A DNA stretch of 64,000 nt from Anastatus disparis (Eukaryota > Arthropoda > Insecta > Hymenoptera > Eupelmidae): positions 1,178,001 to 1,242,000 of the forward strand of contig JAFFSR010000221.1 in the NCBI GenBank assembly GCA_017163975.1, read 5' to 3'. Made by a program: the position numbers and the translations under genes. Below the pieces are notes generated by a model that worked only from the letters and a program-made list of their open reading frames with translations, was not told the DNA's origin and did not search any database. Position 1 is the first letter of the stretch, and every line of letters begins with the position of its first letter. Of this stretch, positions 1 through 13,048 are shown one piece after another.

Positions 1-121
1 GAGGTGCGATAATTAATTCGAAATTAATTTGCTCCCCGTCACAAATTTTTTTTTTATTCACTTTTCTCTCTCCCTTACGGAATTTATCGTCACATAGTAG
101 AGTATCCTTGAATATATACAA

Positions 122-125
<4 letters not shown>

Positions 126-183
<58 letters not shown>
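126..183. repeat. (AT)n microsatellite
   Basis: Nearly pure AT dinucleotide tract of about 58 bp. Confidence 0.95.
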
Positions 184-185
<2 letters not shown>

Positions 186-934
186 TTGTATGTATGTATA
201 TATGTATATATTGAAGTCGTCAACCGTCGGCAGCTGTTATGCGTGCCGCCTTAATTAATGCCGCGGAGTGAGTATATATGTACATATAGGTGTGTGTATA
301 TATATGTATACGCCAACCCTTTTATTACGTCGCGCGATAAAAGCACCAAGTATGTTATTCACTGCGCACGAGGCTGAAATAAAAAAAAAAACTAAAATAA
401 AGAATAAACCTTGCGTGGAGGCGCGCTTGTACGTATATATACATCTGCGTTCTATCTTGTGGCTCGTATTACGAGTTTTAGAATGGACTTGAATTTGTCG
501 TAGAACGTTTAAGATTAAAGATGAAAAGTTTTTTTTAATGGTATTTTTGAGGGAAAAATTAATGTAACTAAAATGTTTGTTGGATAAAAAGTATTAAAAT
601 TATTATTCAGTTTTTATACGTTAGAATCCATGTTTAAGGAGATTACTTAAAGGTTTATTATACTTTGGAGTACATACTATTTTTCAATTACATTCAAATT
701 GATTCTTCATATTTTTTGTTGCTATTTTTTATCAACTCATTTAATTAACTTGAATAATATTTCAATTATATCATCAATTAATTAATTTAAAAAAAAGTTG
801 TTGAAATTAATTACACATTTTAAAAAATTGATCAAAAACAAAGTTTTTTGGAAAAAAGGTTTTTTTGGGCCTGGTTGACCCACGTGTTAATTGTTTCCCA
901 TCAATAGTTCGCAAATAAACAAATTTTACTATGT

Positions 935-983
935 ATCCCTGGTAGAAATTTAACCAACGGATGGTTAAATTTCTACCAGGGAT
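935..983. repeat. Perfect 22-bp inverted repeat with a 5-nt loop
   Basis: The arms 935-956 and 962-983 are exact reverse complements (the left arm begins ATCCCTGGTAGAAATTTAAC), separated by ACGGA. A perfect stem of this length with a mixed base composition is unlikely by chance. It could be a minimal foldback insertion, the joined ends of a transposon, or a transcribed hairpin. No flanking coding sequence. Confidence 0.9.
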
Positions 984-2643
984 TTCATATATGTATAATT
1001 AATGACTATCTATTTGAGCTGTGAATTTTTAATATACATTTAATTATTCTTAAAAATAAATCCACTAAATTTTTTACATATTTTTTAATTACACGTTACT
1101 TTGTGATAATAAAAAGAAATGTTTTCACTTTGATTCTCATAAGTACGAAAAAAAGCGTTTACTATGATATATTCTTGCTTAATAAGTACATACGAGAACT
1201 TTCTTTCCTTTTTATTGGCTGAGCGTTGGCCGTTTTTTTTATTGAATTCTCGACTAGACGTATATTAACTGAGTTTCGGTGGAGTTAGCGATTCGTGTTT
1301 ATTGCGGGTGTATAAAGCTCGTTTATTTTATGAAATTATTATTACAAAAAAAAAAATAAGAAAAATTCGTAGTTGTCGTGTTTAATGTAATCTTGAATAT
1401 TCGATGATGAATTAACTTCTGCTTTTTTGCACGCTGTAAAAAGGGTTTTATGAATATTAGATTGAAATTTCTATTATGAAATAATGTCGATTTCTGATTT
1501 AATTGCAATAATAATCTGAAAAAATATAAAAATTTTCTCCAAACTTTATCTGCTTATCGATCAAATAAATTTTTAAATAAATTATTAATTGATTTGTTTA
1601 TGAAAATCACACACTGAAAATAATTAAAGATTAAACTTTAAATTAATTTTGGAATAATTATTGGATTTTTTATAAATAATTAAAAATATTTTCACTGAAA
1701 ATTTTTAATAGAAACATTATTAATCAATTGATATATATAAATTATTAAATTTAAAAAACAAAACGAAAAACAAAATTCGCAGTACCTAAAATATCTTATT
1801 AAACAAATGTTTGCCAACTAAAACAACGCATCTTATAACGTAAATATGAATATTTATACACAAGCTAAAACATTAAATATTATAATTTACTAAGATTATA
1901 AAGGAAGCACACGTATATAATTACATTGTCGGGGAGTTGGATTAAACGTTCAAATATTCGTGACTCTTTATGAATGAAGTGCGTAAGGATTTGTTCGCAA
2001 AAGATACGACGTCGACGAGGAGTAGTACGACTATACGGCGACAATGTGCGCGTGTGGTTTTTACGACGGCTATTAAACATAGCAAAATGGAATTCGTGAG
2101 TGTGTTTATACGCGCAAAGAGGACTCTATAGGACATACATATACATTTTGATGGTCTTGAAAATGGTCGCTATATGCTTGGCGCTTCAAAGTACGTCGTT
2201 TAAACGGACTTATGAAGATGATTTAATTTTCTAATATTTTAGGATATTACTGTTATATTTCAAAATTATGATATTCAATTAATTGCGTTTAATGAATATT
2301 AAAAATTTTCGTAGTTTTTAGTATTATTAGCGAAAATTAAGAAAATTTTTTTATTTTATTTATGAGCTATAAGAACTTTCTTTATTACAATGTTAAAGTT
2401 GACTAATTGATTGCAATTTTACTGTTAAATTTTATAAAAAATATTATTAGAAACTATTGCTACTCGAAGTATGTAAGATAGTATTATACTATTAATCGAA
2501 TTTTTCTACATTGAAAAAAAAATATCTTTTTGTATCATATAGAAGATGAAATTTAGGATTAGAAATTATTATTGGGATAGTGTTTGTTCAATTAAACATT
2601 AAAAGGATAGATATACTCCTTACATGAAATATATAAACTAATT

Positions 2644-2837
2644 GAGATCGTCAGTGGCTCAGTCGGTAGAGCGATGGAATCATAATCTTGAGGTCCCGAG
2701 TTCAAATCCCGCTCTCGGCCGATTTATACAAGCACCACTGTAAGTTTCATGTGCTTTGTTAACAAACTCACTGAAACGACCTTCATCGCTAATTAGTATC
2801 GCAATGATAGCTGAAATACAGCGACGTTAAATAAAAT
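2644..2837 (+). mobile_element. tRNA-derived SINE copy 1
   Basis: The head resembles a tRNA: A-box-like TGGCTCAGTCGGTAGAGCG and B-box-like GAGTTCAAATCCC, with CAT in the anticodon position. A shared body follows (ATTTATACAAGCACCACTG, then a CACTG-AC block) and a 3' end in which CATCGCT pairs, with one mismatch, with AGCGACG, closing with TTAAATAAAATTA. The acceptor stem does not pair, so it is a retroposon and not a tRNA gene. Junction has CGGCCGATTTATAC (subfamily A). No clear target-site duplication. Confidence 0.85.
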
Positions 2838-3359
2838 TAATATAAATAAAGATTTTGAAAACTCAATTTTCGGTAGATACATATATTAATTTTTTAAATA
2901 TTTTTTTTTATAATGAAACGAAAAAAAATCCTAATATCGAAGAATTCTAAGAAAACTTTGATAATCGTATATAATACGATAGCCAGGTGATACTTGACTA
3001 TATACGTAAGTGCATTGACATAACGTTAAATGAATGCATCAAGCAAAATGGATCCGCTCATCTAAAAGATAAAAGATCTTACTTTTCTAGGGGTAAACTT
3101 TCGTTGCTCATTTTTATTATGATGACTATTAAAAAATATGTTGTATAGCCAATGTTTTTTTTTGTAAACCGTTATACTGGTCTATACTGGATACGAGATG
3201 GAGAAGTGAATAATTGATTTATGTACAGTAATTAAATAAAATTTTTTTCAAAAAGAATCAATAAATGGGTATTACTTTTATTAATACGTAATTATTAAAT
3301 AAGATTAAATTGTTTGAGTTTGATTGGAATTTTCACGAAAAGAAAATAAAATAAATAAA

Positions 3360-3550
3360 GATCATCAGTGACTCACTAGATAGAGTAATGGATTCGTAAT
3401 CTCGAGGTCCCGAGTTCAAATCCCGCTCTCGGGCGATTTATACAAGCACCACTATACGTTACATGTGCTCTGTTCACAAGCTTACTGACAACCTCCGTCG
3501 CTAATTAACATTGCAATCATAGCATAACCACAGTGACGTTAAATAAACTT
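3360..3550 (+). mobile_element. tRNA-derived SINE copy 2
   Basis: Same head, body and 3' hairpin as the copy at 2644, about 520 bp downstream and in the same orientation. The A box is decayed (TGACTCACTAGATAGAGTA), the B box is intact, and the anticodon triplet is CGT. The 3' stem CGTCGCT faces AGTGACG, which keeps pairing through one G-U wobble. Subfamily A-like junction (CGGGCGATTTATAC). Confidence 0.83.
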
Positions 3551-4584
3551 GAAATAAAAATAAAAACATTTTACTTTCCAAATCCTTTGCTTCTTTTTTG
3601 AGAATAAAACGAAAAAAAACTTATATATAAACAAATTACCGTGTTCCTTCATTAATAATTAATAACATAAGATTCTATATAATAAACAATTTTTTTTAAT
3701 ACGACGATAACAATATTACCGCAATTTTTTTAAAATATGCTGATCCAGATTACTTCTGAAGTTCGCATTAGTATTATCATTACCTAAATTACAAAAAAGT
3801 CTTTTCATCAAAGTCGTTCACCTCCATCTCTCCCTCATAACATCTCCTCGATTTTCTAGTTGCCACGAAACGACGCGAGACAACACACAAAATCTAAAAG
3901 GTAGAATATATCTATATAGATATAAAGTTAAAGCTATATAAGACGCAAACTTGTTCATTCCTTAAAGGTTTGCCCCTCTTTTACTTGAAAATTGCAGGTT
4001 GTTGAAGGAGCGCATATCTTCAAGCTATGCGTATATATATATATATAGTTGTGCTGCTGCTGCCTGTGCCTTTAGGGCCTCCCGAAAATTTTGGTTGCTT
4101 CTTATTCTTTTTCTATCTTTATCTTTCTCTTTCTTTCATTCGTTCACCTTCTCTTTTTTCTCATCTCCTTTCTATGCGTTTGAGAAAGTCTTTGTTCAGT
4201 AATATCTTAAAAACTCAGGTATACGATCTGATCCTTGAGCTGTTATACTGGCGTCGCCGGCGTTGCCGCTGCTGCTGCCGCCGGCCAGCCGGTGTCTTAT
4301 ATGCAGGTAGAAGAAGAGAAGTTTGCTCTCCTTTTTATTTTTTGGTCTTTACTTGTTTTTTTTTTCTTAGACCTTCCTCCTCCTCTTCTTCTTCGTCCTC
4401 TTATTCTTTAGTTTGGGTTTCTAGCGAGTTCTCTTCGTTGTCGTATACATACATAGGAAAAAAAAAGAAGAAAGAACGAAGAGAGAAAGAGAGAAGATGA
4501 ATTTTTCTTCTTTTTTTTTCTCTCATTTTAACTTGTCTTTGGGAATGGTGCGGGCTCGTGTTCCTCGAATCTGTGTACCAAACG

Positions 4585-4596
4585 CTGGCGCGCCAG
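4585..4596. other. GC-rich perfect palindrome
   Basis: CTGGCGCGCCAG, a 12-bp perfect palindrome inside the GC-richer segment 4530-4615. Could be a dimer binding site. Confidence 0.5.
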
Positions 4597-5526
4597 ACCT
4601 GGGCAAGGCTCCTTCCTTTTTCTTATCGGTCTCTTTAATAAAATCTACTGGGTGTCTTAAATGTAGAAAATACTAATGCCTCAATGGCTGCATGCTGAAA
4701 TGTTACGTGCTGTTTGGATTTCGAATGGAATTATTTTGATATCGTTAACAGCTTTTGTTATTAAACGAGATTTGGTTTGATTTTTATTTTTTTAATTTAT
4801 AATTATTTAAGTGTTTTTGGTTCAAACAAGAATTTAAAAAATAATTTGTTTCATGTACGAAAAAAAATGTTATAAGTCTTTTTTGTGTTGATGAATATAA
4901 ATTTTATAATGAATATAATAAATATCGATGTCGTAATTATTATTTTATAAAACTTTTAAAAATTATTCTAGTACTTAATTAATTGAATTAATCAATACTT
5001 AACGTTTCTTCATATTATTTAGATTAAAAAAATCAATTTACATTTTTCGAAAATTAAAGAGTTGAAACTGAATTTGATTATTCTATAAAAAAAAAAAAAA
5101 AAAGTTTTCATTTATTTAATGTTTTTATTGTTTGCAAAATAACGTTTTAAAATGATTACTTATTTTTGTATATCTACAACAACACTTATTGTTTTTTTAA
5201 TTTGATAATTGATTACAAAAAAAAAATCAAATAACTCGTACAAGATATTAAAAATATAACGAGAACAAATTTTTTCAAAGTGAGGTTTCTTTTTTTAATC
5301 AACACTATTCATGGTCGTTTCAAACAGTTACAATGTATCTTTTACAAAAAGAAATATTTTCTCCCAAATAAATATAATCTCATGCAGAAAGACATAATGT
5401 TCCATTCTCATCAAGCGGAAAGCCAAGCTTTTATATAAAAGAACTATTGCCCTCTGTGTGGCCGTAAATTAACATATTCGGATTTTAGTCTCCTTTCCAT
5501 TTGCTTGTTTCGGTCTTTCATTATTT

Positions 5527-5549
5527 TCTCTCTCTCTCTCTCTCTCTCT
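5527..5549. repeat. (TC)n microsatellite
   Basis: TC tract of 23 bp on the plus strand. Confidence 0.93.
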
Positions 5550-6787
5550 TTCGTTCCACTTGATTCAATTTTTTATTTTATTTTTGCATCAAGTTCGTAT
5601 AACGTTTGATATATTCGAAGCAAAAGATGCACTGCACACGCGACTATATCGTTCCTAAAAAAAACGCCGCGATGATGTGGAAGAAAAGAGAAAAAATCAA
5701 AGAAAAATAAAAAAAGAAACATTATGAAAACGAGGATGAGTAAAGTAAAAAGGTAGGCATAATGACGAGCAGCACAGAATGGCTTAGAATAGAAAGAGGA
5801 ATCCGATGAAATCGAACGTAAATATATAGTTGAAAAGAAAGAAAAAAAGAAAGGAAAGAGATGGTCCATTGTGGAGATAGCGTAATACGAGATAATCGAT
5901 AAGATCTGTGCATTATAATCCGATGCCGATCGTTTCCTTTGATTTTTTTTTTTTTTAACGAAAAAATATATTTTAGCCTGCTTTTGGCAAAAGAATTGTA
6001 GGAAAGCGAAATATGGATTGGTTTTAGAATCATTCGAGAGAAAGAATTTGGATTTAGGATTATAAGTTTTATGGTTAAAAGATGAAAGTATTGTAAGTTT
6101 TGTTACAAAATTTTATGATTTATCAATTAAATCTAAATTACATTATCGATTAAAACTAAATTTAATACAATAAATTAGTTTTAATTAACAATTCTTACAC
6201 CATAATACATCGTGTTTTAGTATAAAACAATGCACTAAAATATATAAAATCTCTTAAATACACGGATCAACCCTTTTCATATAGAAGAAGACGATATGTG
6301 AATAATATATTCATGAGATAAAACTTATTAGAAACACTAAATCAATTTAAATCTACACGTTACACGATTATTTTTTAAATACGTCTACTCTATTTATCAA
6401 TGATGAGGTAAGTATTAAAATAGTCGACGGTAAAGATCCAAAAAATTTATAGCTTCATAAATTAAGCAAAATAATTGATTCATTTATAAATACCGAAAGA
6501 TATAAAGACAGTTCTTTTTCTTTCTTAATATGTAACGTTTGTAATACTGAGAATTCGCTCGTAACATGTGATACTTTGTTGATAATAAAATTTTATATTT
6601 TTTTTTAATTTAAGCGTTCTCTAAAGCTGCTGGTATAGTCTGAAGATTTCGAAAGAGTTAAAGGATCCACATTTTTAATTTTTCAGCAAATGATTAAATT
6701 AAAGTTTTATTTTGAAATAAATAATTTGTATACATGATTAAAAAAATATAATATCTCTCGTGATAAAATTTTGCAAAAATAAGGCAT

Positions 6788-6820
6788 AAATTTTACAGAT
6801 TTCAAAATTCTGTAAAATTT
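6788..6820. repeat. Perfect 12-bp stem, 9-nt loop
   Basis: AAATTTTACAGA at 6788-6799 and TCTGTAAAATTT at 6809-6820 are exact reverse complements. Pairing extends imperfectly outward to GGCAT and ATGC. It lies in a stretch of AAAATTTT-rich DNA that resembles 46178-46434. Confidence 0.7.
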
Positions 6821-7305
6821 TAATATGCAATAATATTTAATAAACAACAATCCCAAAAATTTTATATAAGTTATAGGCAAAAATCTTGTTTATAAGTGTA
6901 ACAAAAAATTCAGAAATTAATGTAAAAATTTTCATGAAACTTTCTCCCCAATTATTTAAAAAGTTTAAACAAAATATATTTTTTCAGATAACATAATAGT
7001 TTCAGTATTATAGTTAATGCGTTGCAAACAATTTAAACTTTAAACTTTCAATATAACTCGTATTTGTTGGACAATATAAAAATAAGATCTCCGAGTGTCT
7101 TCTTAGAAATCAATTTTCTCTTAAATCGATCCAACGCTTTTGTTAAAAAAAAAATCTAGTAAATACATTAATTTTACGCAGAAAAACTGCGATGTCTTGA
7201 CCTCCTGTATACAATCATTATAAACAAACCTGTATATTCAAGTCTCGGAAAAACCTGTCAGAAAGGTATATATATGTAAGTATACTTTCTATGAAATGTT
7301 TGTGT

Positions 7306-7308
<3 letters not shown>

Positions 7309-7375
<67 letters not shown>
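7309..7375. repeat. (AT)n microsatellite
   Basis: Pure AT dinucleotide tract of about 67 bp, the longest in the window. An open frame reading a run of YI through it is an artefact. Confidence 0.95.
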
Positions 7376-7382
<7 letters not shown>

Positions 7383-10234
7383 TATAGACGAAGACGAAGA
7401 GACGAAGACAAAGCGTTGAAGACAAAAGCAAAGCATTCTTTTAAAGGGGAGTATATATACAGAAAAGCATAATACTCTAGAACCTAACCAAGTACTACAT
7501 TCTCACATACTTATATGTATATGTAGACATATATGGATACCTATGTATATACATATACATATATAAAACGCGAAAGTTTTTCAGGGCCGATCAGCTCTTT
7601 GCGTGCGTGTGGCCGTCCTTGAAACTCGCGAGGTCTCTTCCCTCACGTTCTTTTGTTCCACCTTATAACCAGAAGAAAAAAGAAAAAAAAATAACCAGAA
7701 GAGAGAAAGAGAGTAAAACCCTGTCGCTGATCGTCTTTCGCTTGCTTGAAGATGCATCCGGCTGGAATGGATGCAAGTAACATGCGATTCATCCTTATAT
7801 ATACTAAATATTTCGGAAAGCTTATTCTCTGGCTCTTTTTTTTATCTTCGCCTGTTTTTATTTTTTGTTCTTTTAGATGGTACCTATAAGTTTAATGAAG
7901 TGGCTGTTATAATGTTATAAGTAAGTTTAAGAGCGGATTTTATATTTTAACAGCTTGTTGTTCAGAAAACGAGAGAAAAAAAAGGATGATGGGAAGTTTA
8001 AAAAAAAAAGAGGAGCTTATGTTATGTGATAAGTATGTGTTCTTTTTTTTAATGCGTTGCTTTTAGAGGATGTTTGATTTTGATTCGGTCGTTTGAAGGT
8101 GTTAAGGATATTGTCTACCTTTAATTTTGGTATAACATTAATTTTAAATGACGCAATATTGTAAAAGCTAAATTTCAAAGCTTTTTGAAAATTACGTTCA
8201 TTTTCGTTGTAATCACTGGATAACATGGCTATTGAAAATTGTTTTCCGGATGATATTCCCATTTTCGTAAAATAATAATTAATTACATGGTCAAATTTAT
8301 TCGGGAGAAAATTGTATTACCAAAATATCTTGTATTTATGCATTTCAATTATAACTCTGTATTATAACCATAGTTATAGATAAAAATTGTTCATAATTAG
8401 AAATAATAAACAACAAATTTAATTTCCTTCGTAGATAATTTACTTTAATCCTAAGATATTATTGAATTTTCTAATGTATAATAAATTTAAAATTAATGGT
8501 CTTTACGATCAAAGAAGCAGGTAAGCTCCAAGGTAAAAAATAATAATAAAAATTTTGTATCCATTGTTGATAAGTATGATTGGCACAGTGCAGTTTATAA
8601 AAGACGCGGAACTTTAAAAAGGATGAACACTTTGGCTTTTATGGAATGTAGCTTTTTACAAAAGAGAAGCGCAGATGCTACTTTGACAAGAGAGTAAGAG
8701 TTTACGAGATACGTTTTTGATTAGTGGTTTTACTGATCTTTTTGCCTGATACGATCGTCGATTGCCCCGTGATATATAATAATAATGCAAAAATAAAAAA
8801 AAAAGTTAAGGATAAATACAGTCTTTGGAAAATGCAAAAAGTTTCAAAAAGAATGTACATACACTGTATTACTTTAAAGAGACGAAGCAAAGTGATATAC
8901 TTAATGATCATTGATCAAATTTGAGAAAAAGAGAAAAATTACAATATTTTTGATTTTTGATTGAATTTATTAATAATAATGAACGTTTATTGTTAAACTA
9001 AATTGTTACAAAGCGAGGTTTGTATAAACGTGATATTTTATTAATCGCCGGGGAAGTGTATACTTGAATAAGGTAGTGAATTTTAGAAGCTTTGAAATTC
9101 GAGACTGGTATTTCGATATAGTATAGCTGCTGTATACGGGATACTGTAATTAAAAGCACTGATGGATTAATTTTTATATTAGATGGAAAGTTATTTAGAT
9201 ACGGTAGATATATATTTTTTTAGAATTAATATATTAAAAAAACAAACGACGGTGAGGTACCAATTAGATAATTGATTGTATTATATAATGTTGATTAATT
9301 AAAAAGTTAATAAAGTGCTTTTAATAAATTACAAGGATTAGCAATATTGAGAAGCTCAGATTTTGATAAGACTTGTAATTTATGTTTTTATGGATAAAAT
9401 AATGGATAGCTTGCTGCAGAGCTTGTTTTTATAGACTTTTATTTTTTTATATATTTACTTATTATTATTAATTTTTTATACATCTAATAGATATAGATAT
9501 TTATTTTATTTTTATATTTATTTATTGCATCAATATAAACTGGAAAAGTAAATAAATAGATATATATTATGTGTATAAAAATAAGAAAGTTTTTCCAAAA
9601 CTGAGACTTATTAGAAAATATTTTAAACCACAATTTTCATTACTTTAATTACAAAAAAATTTACTACAAGGGTGACAAAATCCGAGTTCCACAGGGGTTG
9701 GTATTTTCCTTGTTGGATTATTTGAATTTTTACAAGACAGAACGGAATGGGTTAAATTGACCTAAGCTAAAAGTAAATTTTCAAGCAGTTTTTGTAAATA
9801 TTTTAGTTTTAGTGTTTCTTTTGCTTTTTAATTTCACATAAAAAAAAGACCAACAAATCCTTATTTTATAACAACCATTAAATTAACCAAGAAGCTCCAA
9901 TGTATCCTTTATTAAATTCCTGAATATTGTAATACTATACTTTAAAGTTTTAAGATAGCCATTAAATATTGTCGTAAAATTGATAGCTTTGAAAACTATC
10001 GATCGGTAATTAGTCATAAATTTAATCACAAATTAAAACCAAAAATTAAATATTCACCCGGGTAATCTTGAAAATCAACATCCTAATAAATTCAAATTTC
10101 CAAACTAACTATATCAAAATCAATATATCATCTATGATGCCAGTTTATATAGAGAAAGGATGACATAAGCTGCAAGCACGAAATACGAACTACAATAGCG
10201 TAAACAGTGCGAAACGCCTGATCCATTCAAAACA

Positions 10235-10238
<4 letters not shown>

Positions 10239-10279
<41 letters not shown>
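10239..10279. repeat. (TA)n microsatellite
   Basis: Pure TA dinucleotide tract of about 41 bp. Confidence 0.95.
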
Positions 10280-10282
<3 letters not shown>

Positions 10283-12856
10283 ATGGTATGACATATAGTA
10301 GTTTCTGTTCTCTGAGTAAATACATAATCATAGGGAAATTCATCTCATCCAAACTAACGATGTTCTGTTCTCAATATACACACGTACACGTACACACACA
10401 CACAGGTTTGTTCGCACAATTATGTTAGCCATCCCTGCTACATGGTATTATAAACTCTATGTGCGCTCGTAGTTCAATCCTAGCTATGTTTCTATCTATT
10501 CAGAATTTTGTAATTGTGATACATGCGAGGTTATACGGACGAATATATAAATGAAGTCCAATACGTTTATACGTGTCTCTTCTCTTTATCATGACGGATT
10601 TTATACTCTTGTATACCGGGGGTGTATGCTATTACGGTTATCGTTAATGCTAGATACACGGAAGTTTAGTGTATTTATGACAGTAAAAGATTGAATTCGT
10701 GTATCCAGAGAGGAAAGATTCCATTAGGGTTTTTTATTTTTTTTTTGAAAATTTTAATTTAAGTTTGGATTACATGAGTAATGCGATAATCTTAGGTAAC
10801 TTTTTAATATGATATTTTAGACATTATGTAACGTTTGAAAAGAATTATGAATGCCATCGTAAATATAATATGAATTAATCCAGTTTATTTTGTTTGTTTA
10901 AAATTAAATCCAAAAACTCATTTTCTTGTAATTTTTGCGCATTCAGTTAAAATAAGAAAAAAAGCAGAAATTCAAAAGCGCCATCATACAAATGGTGCTC
11001 ACATGTATGTACAAAACGTGTACTATTTCCTTTTCATTCACATTAATGATTTTTTTCTCTCTTATTTTTCAAAAAAAAAAAAAAAAAAAAGATATGACCC
11101 ACACCTGAACATACAATCGCACGTGTACACATTATATTATCCTCTTATATCCATGTCGGTATATACGTACACACATCACACAATCGTATGTATACAATTG
11201 TATACTCATATAATAGAGATTCTTTTGCTCCCTTTCACCCCCGTACATATGTATATATATAAATCCATTTATCCACAGAATATATGAACGTACACACATA
11301 CACGGACTCGTGATCACGTGTGCGAGCTTACACACACGCATATGGACCTATTCGTACAAAAGTGCACTATTATAATATGCAACAAACTCACATATTTGCC
11401 TATTTGAAAATCGTACTTAGTAAAAGTATTCAAGTTTTGCCTGTGTGTATCTATATATGTATATTCATATGCATTGGAAGTGAACGGAGTGCATAGAACT
11501 TACACGTGCACAATATGAGTGTGTGTGTGTGTATTTGCACGTTAAAGAGAAAAGGCCGGGTTGTGGAACGTTGTTGGGCTCGGGTCGTTCGCTGCCGGTA
11601 GCAACGACCCTGGAATGCATCAACTCCGGGGGTTGTGTGTGCTTTCTCTCTCTCTCTGTTACTCTCTCCCAGCGTGCGCGCTCTATACAGCAGCCAAGGC
11701 AAGGGTAGTAGCATTGCTAGTATAGTAGCAGTAGCAGTAGCAGCAGCCAAGTTAGATAACCTTTAACTATATATCTGTATTTATATATATATGTGTATAT
11801 ATACACGTACAGACACAAACTTATATATGTGTCTGTATCTCTATATACATATACATCCACTTGGATAGAACGAGAGAAGAGGTGAAGTTGGCTGCTGCGC
11901 GGAGTATAGTAGTATATAGCGCGAGATGGAGAAATGAAAAATAAACCGGTAAAACAGAGAGGGAAGCTAAAAGTGAAAGAAATGTTGAGAGGGAGCAAAA
12001 GAGAACGAATGTATAACATATATACGTATATACTTATAAATACGTATATAGACATTGGAGAAGGGTAAAAAAAAAGTAGAAAAAAAAGAGGCCGAGAGAT
12101 GCCAACTGGAGGGTGGCGAAAAAGAGAAAGATAGAGGGATTTCAACGTTAAAAAAGAAAAGAGAGAGGGAAGTAGGGCTTTCCGAGACTAGGGGAATCAC
12201 CCTTCGTTCCACTCTCTCTCTTTACTTCTTCTTTCTTCGTTTATCTTATACCTATAGCTCTTACTCTCTCTCTTTCTCTTTGTAGCTCTTCAGTTCTCTA
12301 CGCTATTGATCCCGCAGCATCCACCGCGAAATAACGACGTACGCCCCTGCTGTATATATATATACATACAACCAAGTAAAAGAGAGCCAGCCTGCTTGCC
12401 GGCTCTCTTCTCTATGCTTTTGCTTTTGCTTCGCTTATGCGCCTGCGAAAGGATGTATAGAAGCTTTCTCTCTCTCTCTTTCTCTTGTGCTATATACAAT
12501 ATCGGAGCGCACTGAACTTCTATACAACTGCAGAAATTAAACGATCTTGTTTTTTCTGTATCTCTTTTATGATTTCTTGATTTTTTTTTCTTTACCAGAG
12601 CGTAAAGATAAAATTTTTTAAGAGTTGTTTTCAATTAGCGATTTTTCATTTTTTATTTTCTAATTCATTTTAAAGAATCTTAGGTGTAGATAAAAATAGT
12701 TTTAGGACATTTGTAGTTATATACCTTAAGTAATGCAAGAAAATAAGTCACTCTTTAAATGGATATTTGTAATATATTATAAATATTTTTAATAAATAAA
12801 AAATTTCCCAAAAATTTTTTAAAATTTTTATTATGGTACTTTAAAAACTTTTAGTC

Positions 12857-13048
12857 TGAGGGCTCAGTAGCTCATTCGGTAGAGCGATGGATTCATAATC
12901 TAGAGGAACCGAGTTCGAATCCCGCTCTCGGCCGATTTATACAAGCACCACCGTACTTTATATGTGCTTCATTCACAAACGCACTGATGACCTCCGTCGC
13001 TAATTAGAATCGCAATGATAGCTGAAATACAGCGACGTTAAATAAAAT
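12857..13048 (+). mobile_element. tRNA-derived SINE copy 3
   Basis: Head with A-box-like TAGCTCATTCGGTAGAGCG and intact B box GAGTTCGAATCCC, anticodon triplet CAT. The body has ACAAGCACCACCGTAC. Perfect 3' stem CGTCGCT/AGCGACG around a GCTAATTAG segment, then TTAAATAAAATTAAAAAA. Subfamily A. Confidence 0.87.

Larger units (their letters stand above)
1..2643. other. Noncoding AT-rich spacer
   Basis: No supported gene. Contains the AT microsatellite at 126 and the perfect hairpin at 935. A GC-richer patch near 210-480 is broken by alternating TA/TG tracts, and CpG-containing patches lie near 1200-1320 and 1970-2210. Open frames here are short and low in complexity. Confidence 0.6.
3551..12856. 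other. Noncoding spacer with GC-richer islands
   Basis: No supported gene. GC-richer, pyrimidine-rich islands lie at about 3990-4620 (with a CTG/CCG cluster near 4250-4295), 7560-7760 and 11500-12530 (CAG cluster near 11720-11745, GA/CT tracts, TATACATA words). The rest is AT-rich with homopolymer runs. The frame at 4027-4500 translates to low-complexity Phe/Ser/Cys/Arg runs and is not credible as protein. Confidence 0.6.

Noticed and set aside
126..183. AT microsatellites as replication origin or centromere signal
   Set aside because: Plain dinucleotide repeats occur several times in the window without other supporting structure.
2651..2720. Functional tRNA genes at the SINE heads
   Set aside because: A and B boxes are present but acceptor and T stems do not pair, the anticodon varies between copies, and each head continues into the same non-tRNA body.
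4027..4500. 157-codon plus-strand frame
   Set aside because: Translates to low-complexity runs of Phe, Ser, Arg and Cys produced by CT and CTG repeats; no domain.
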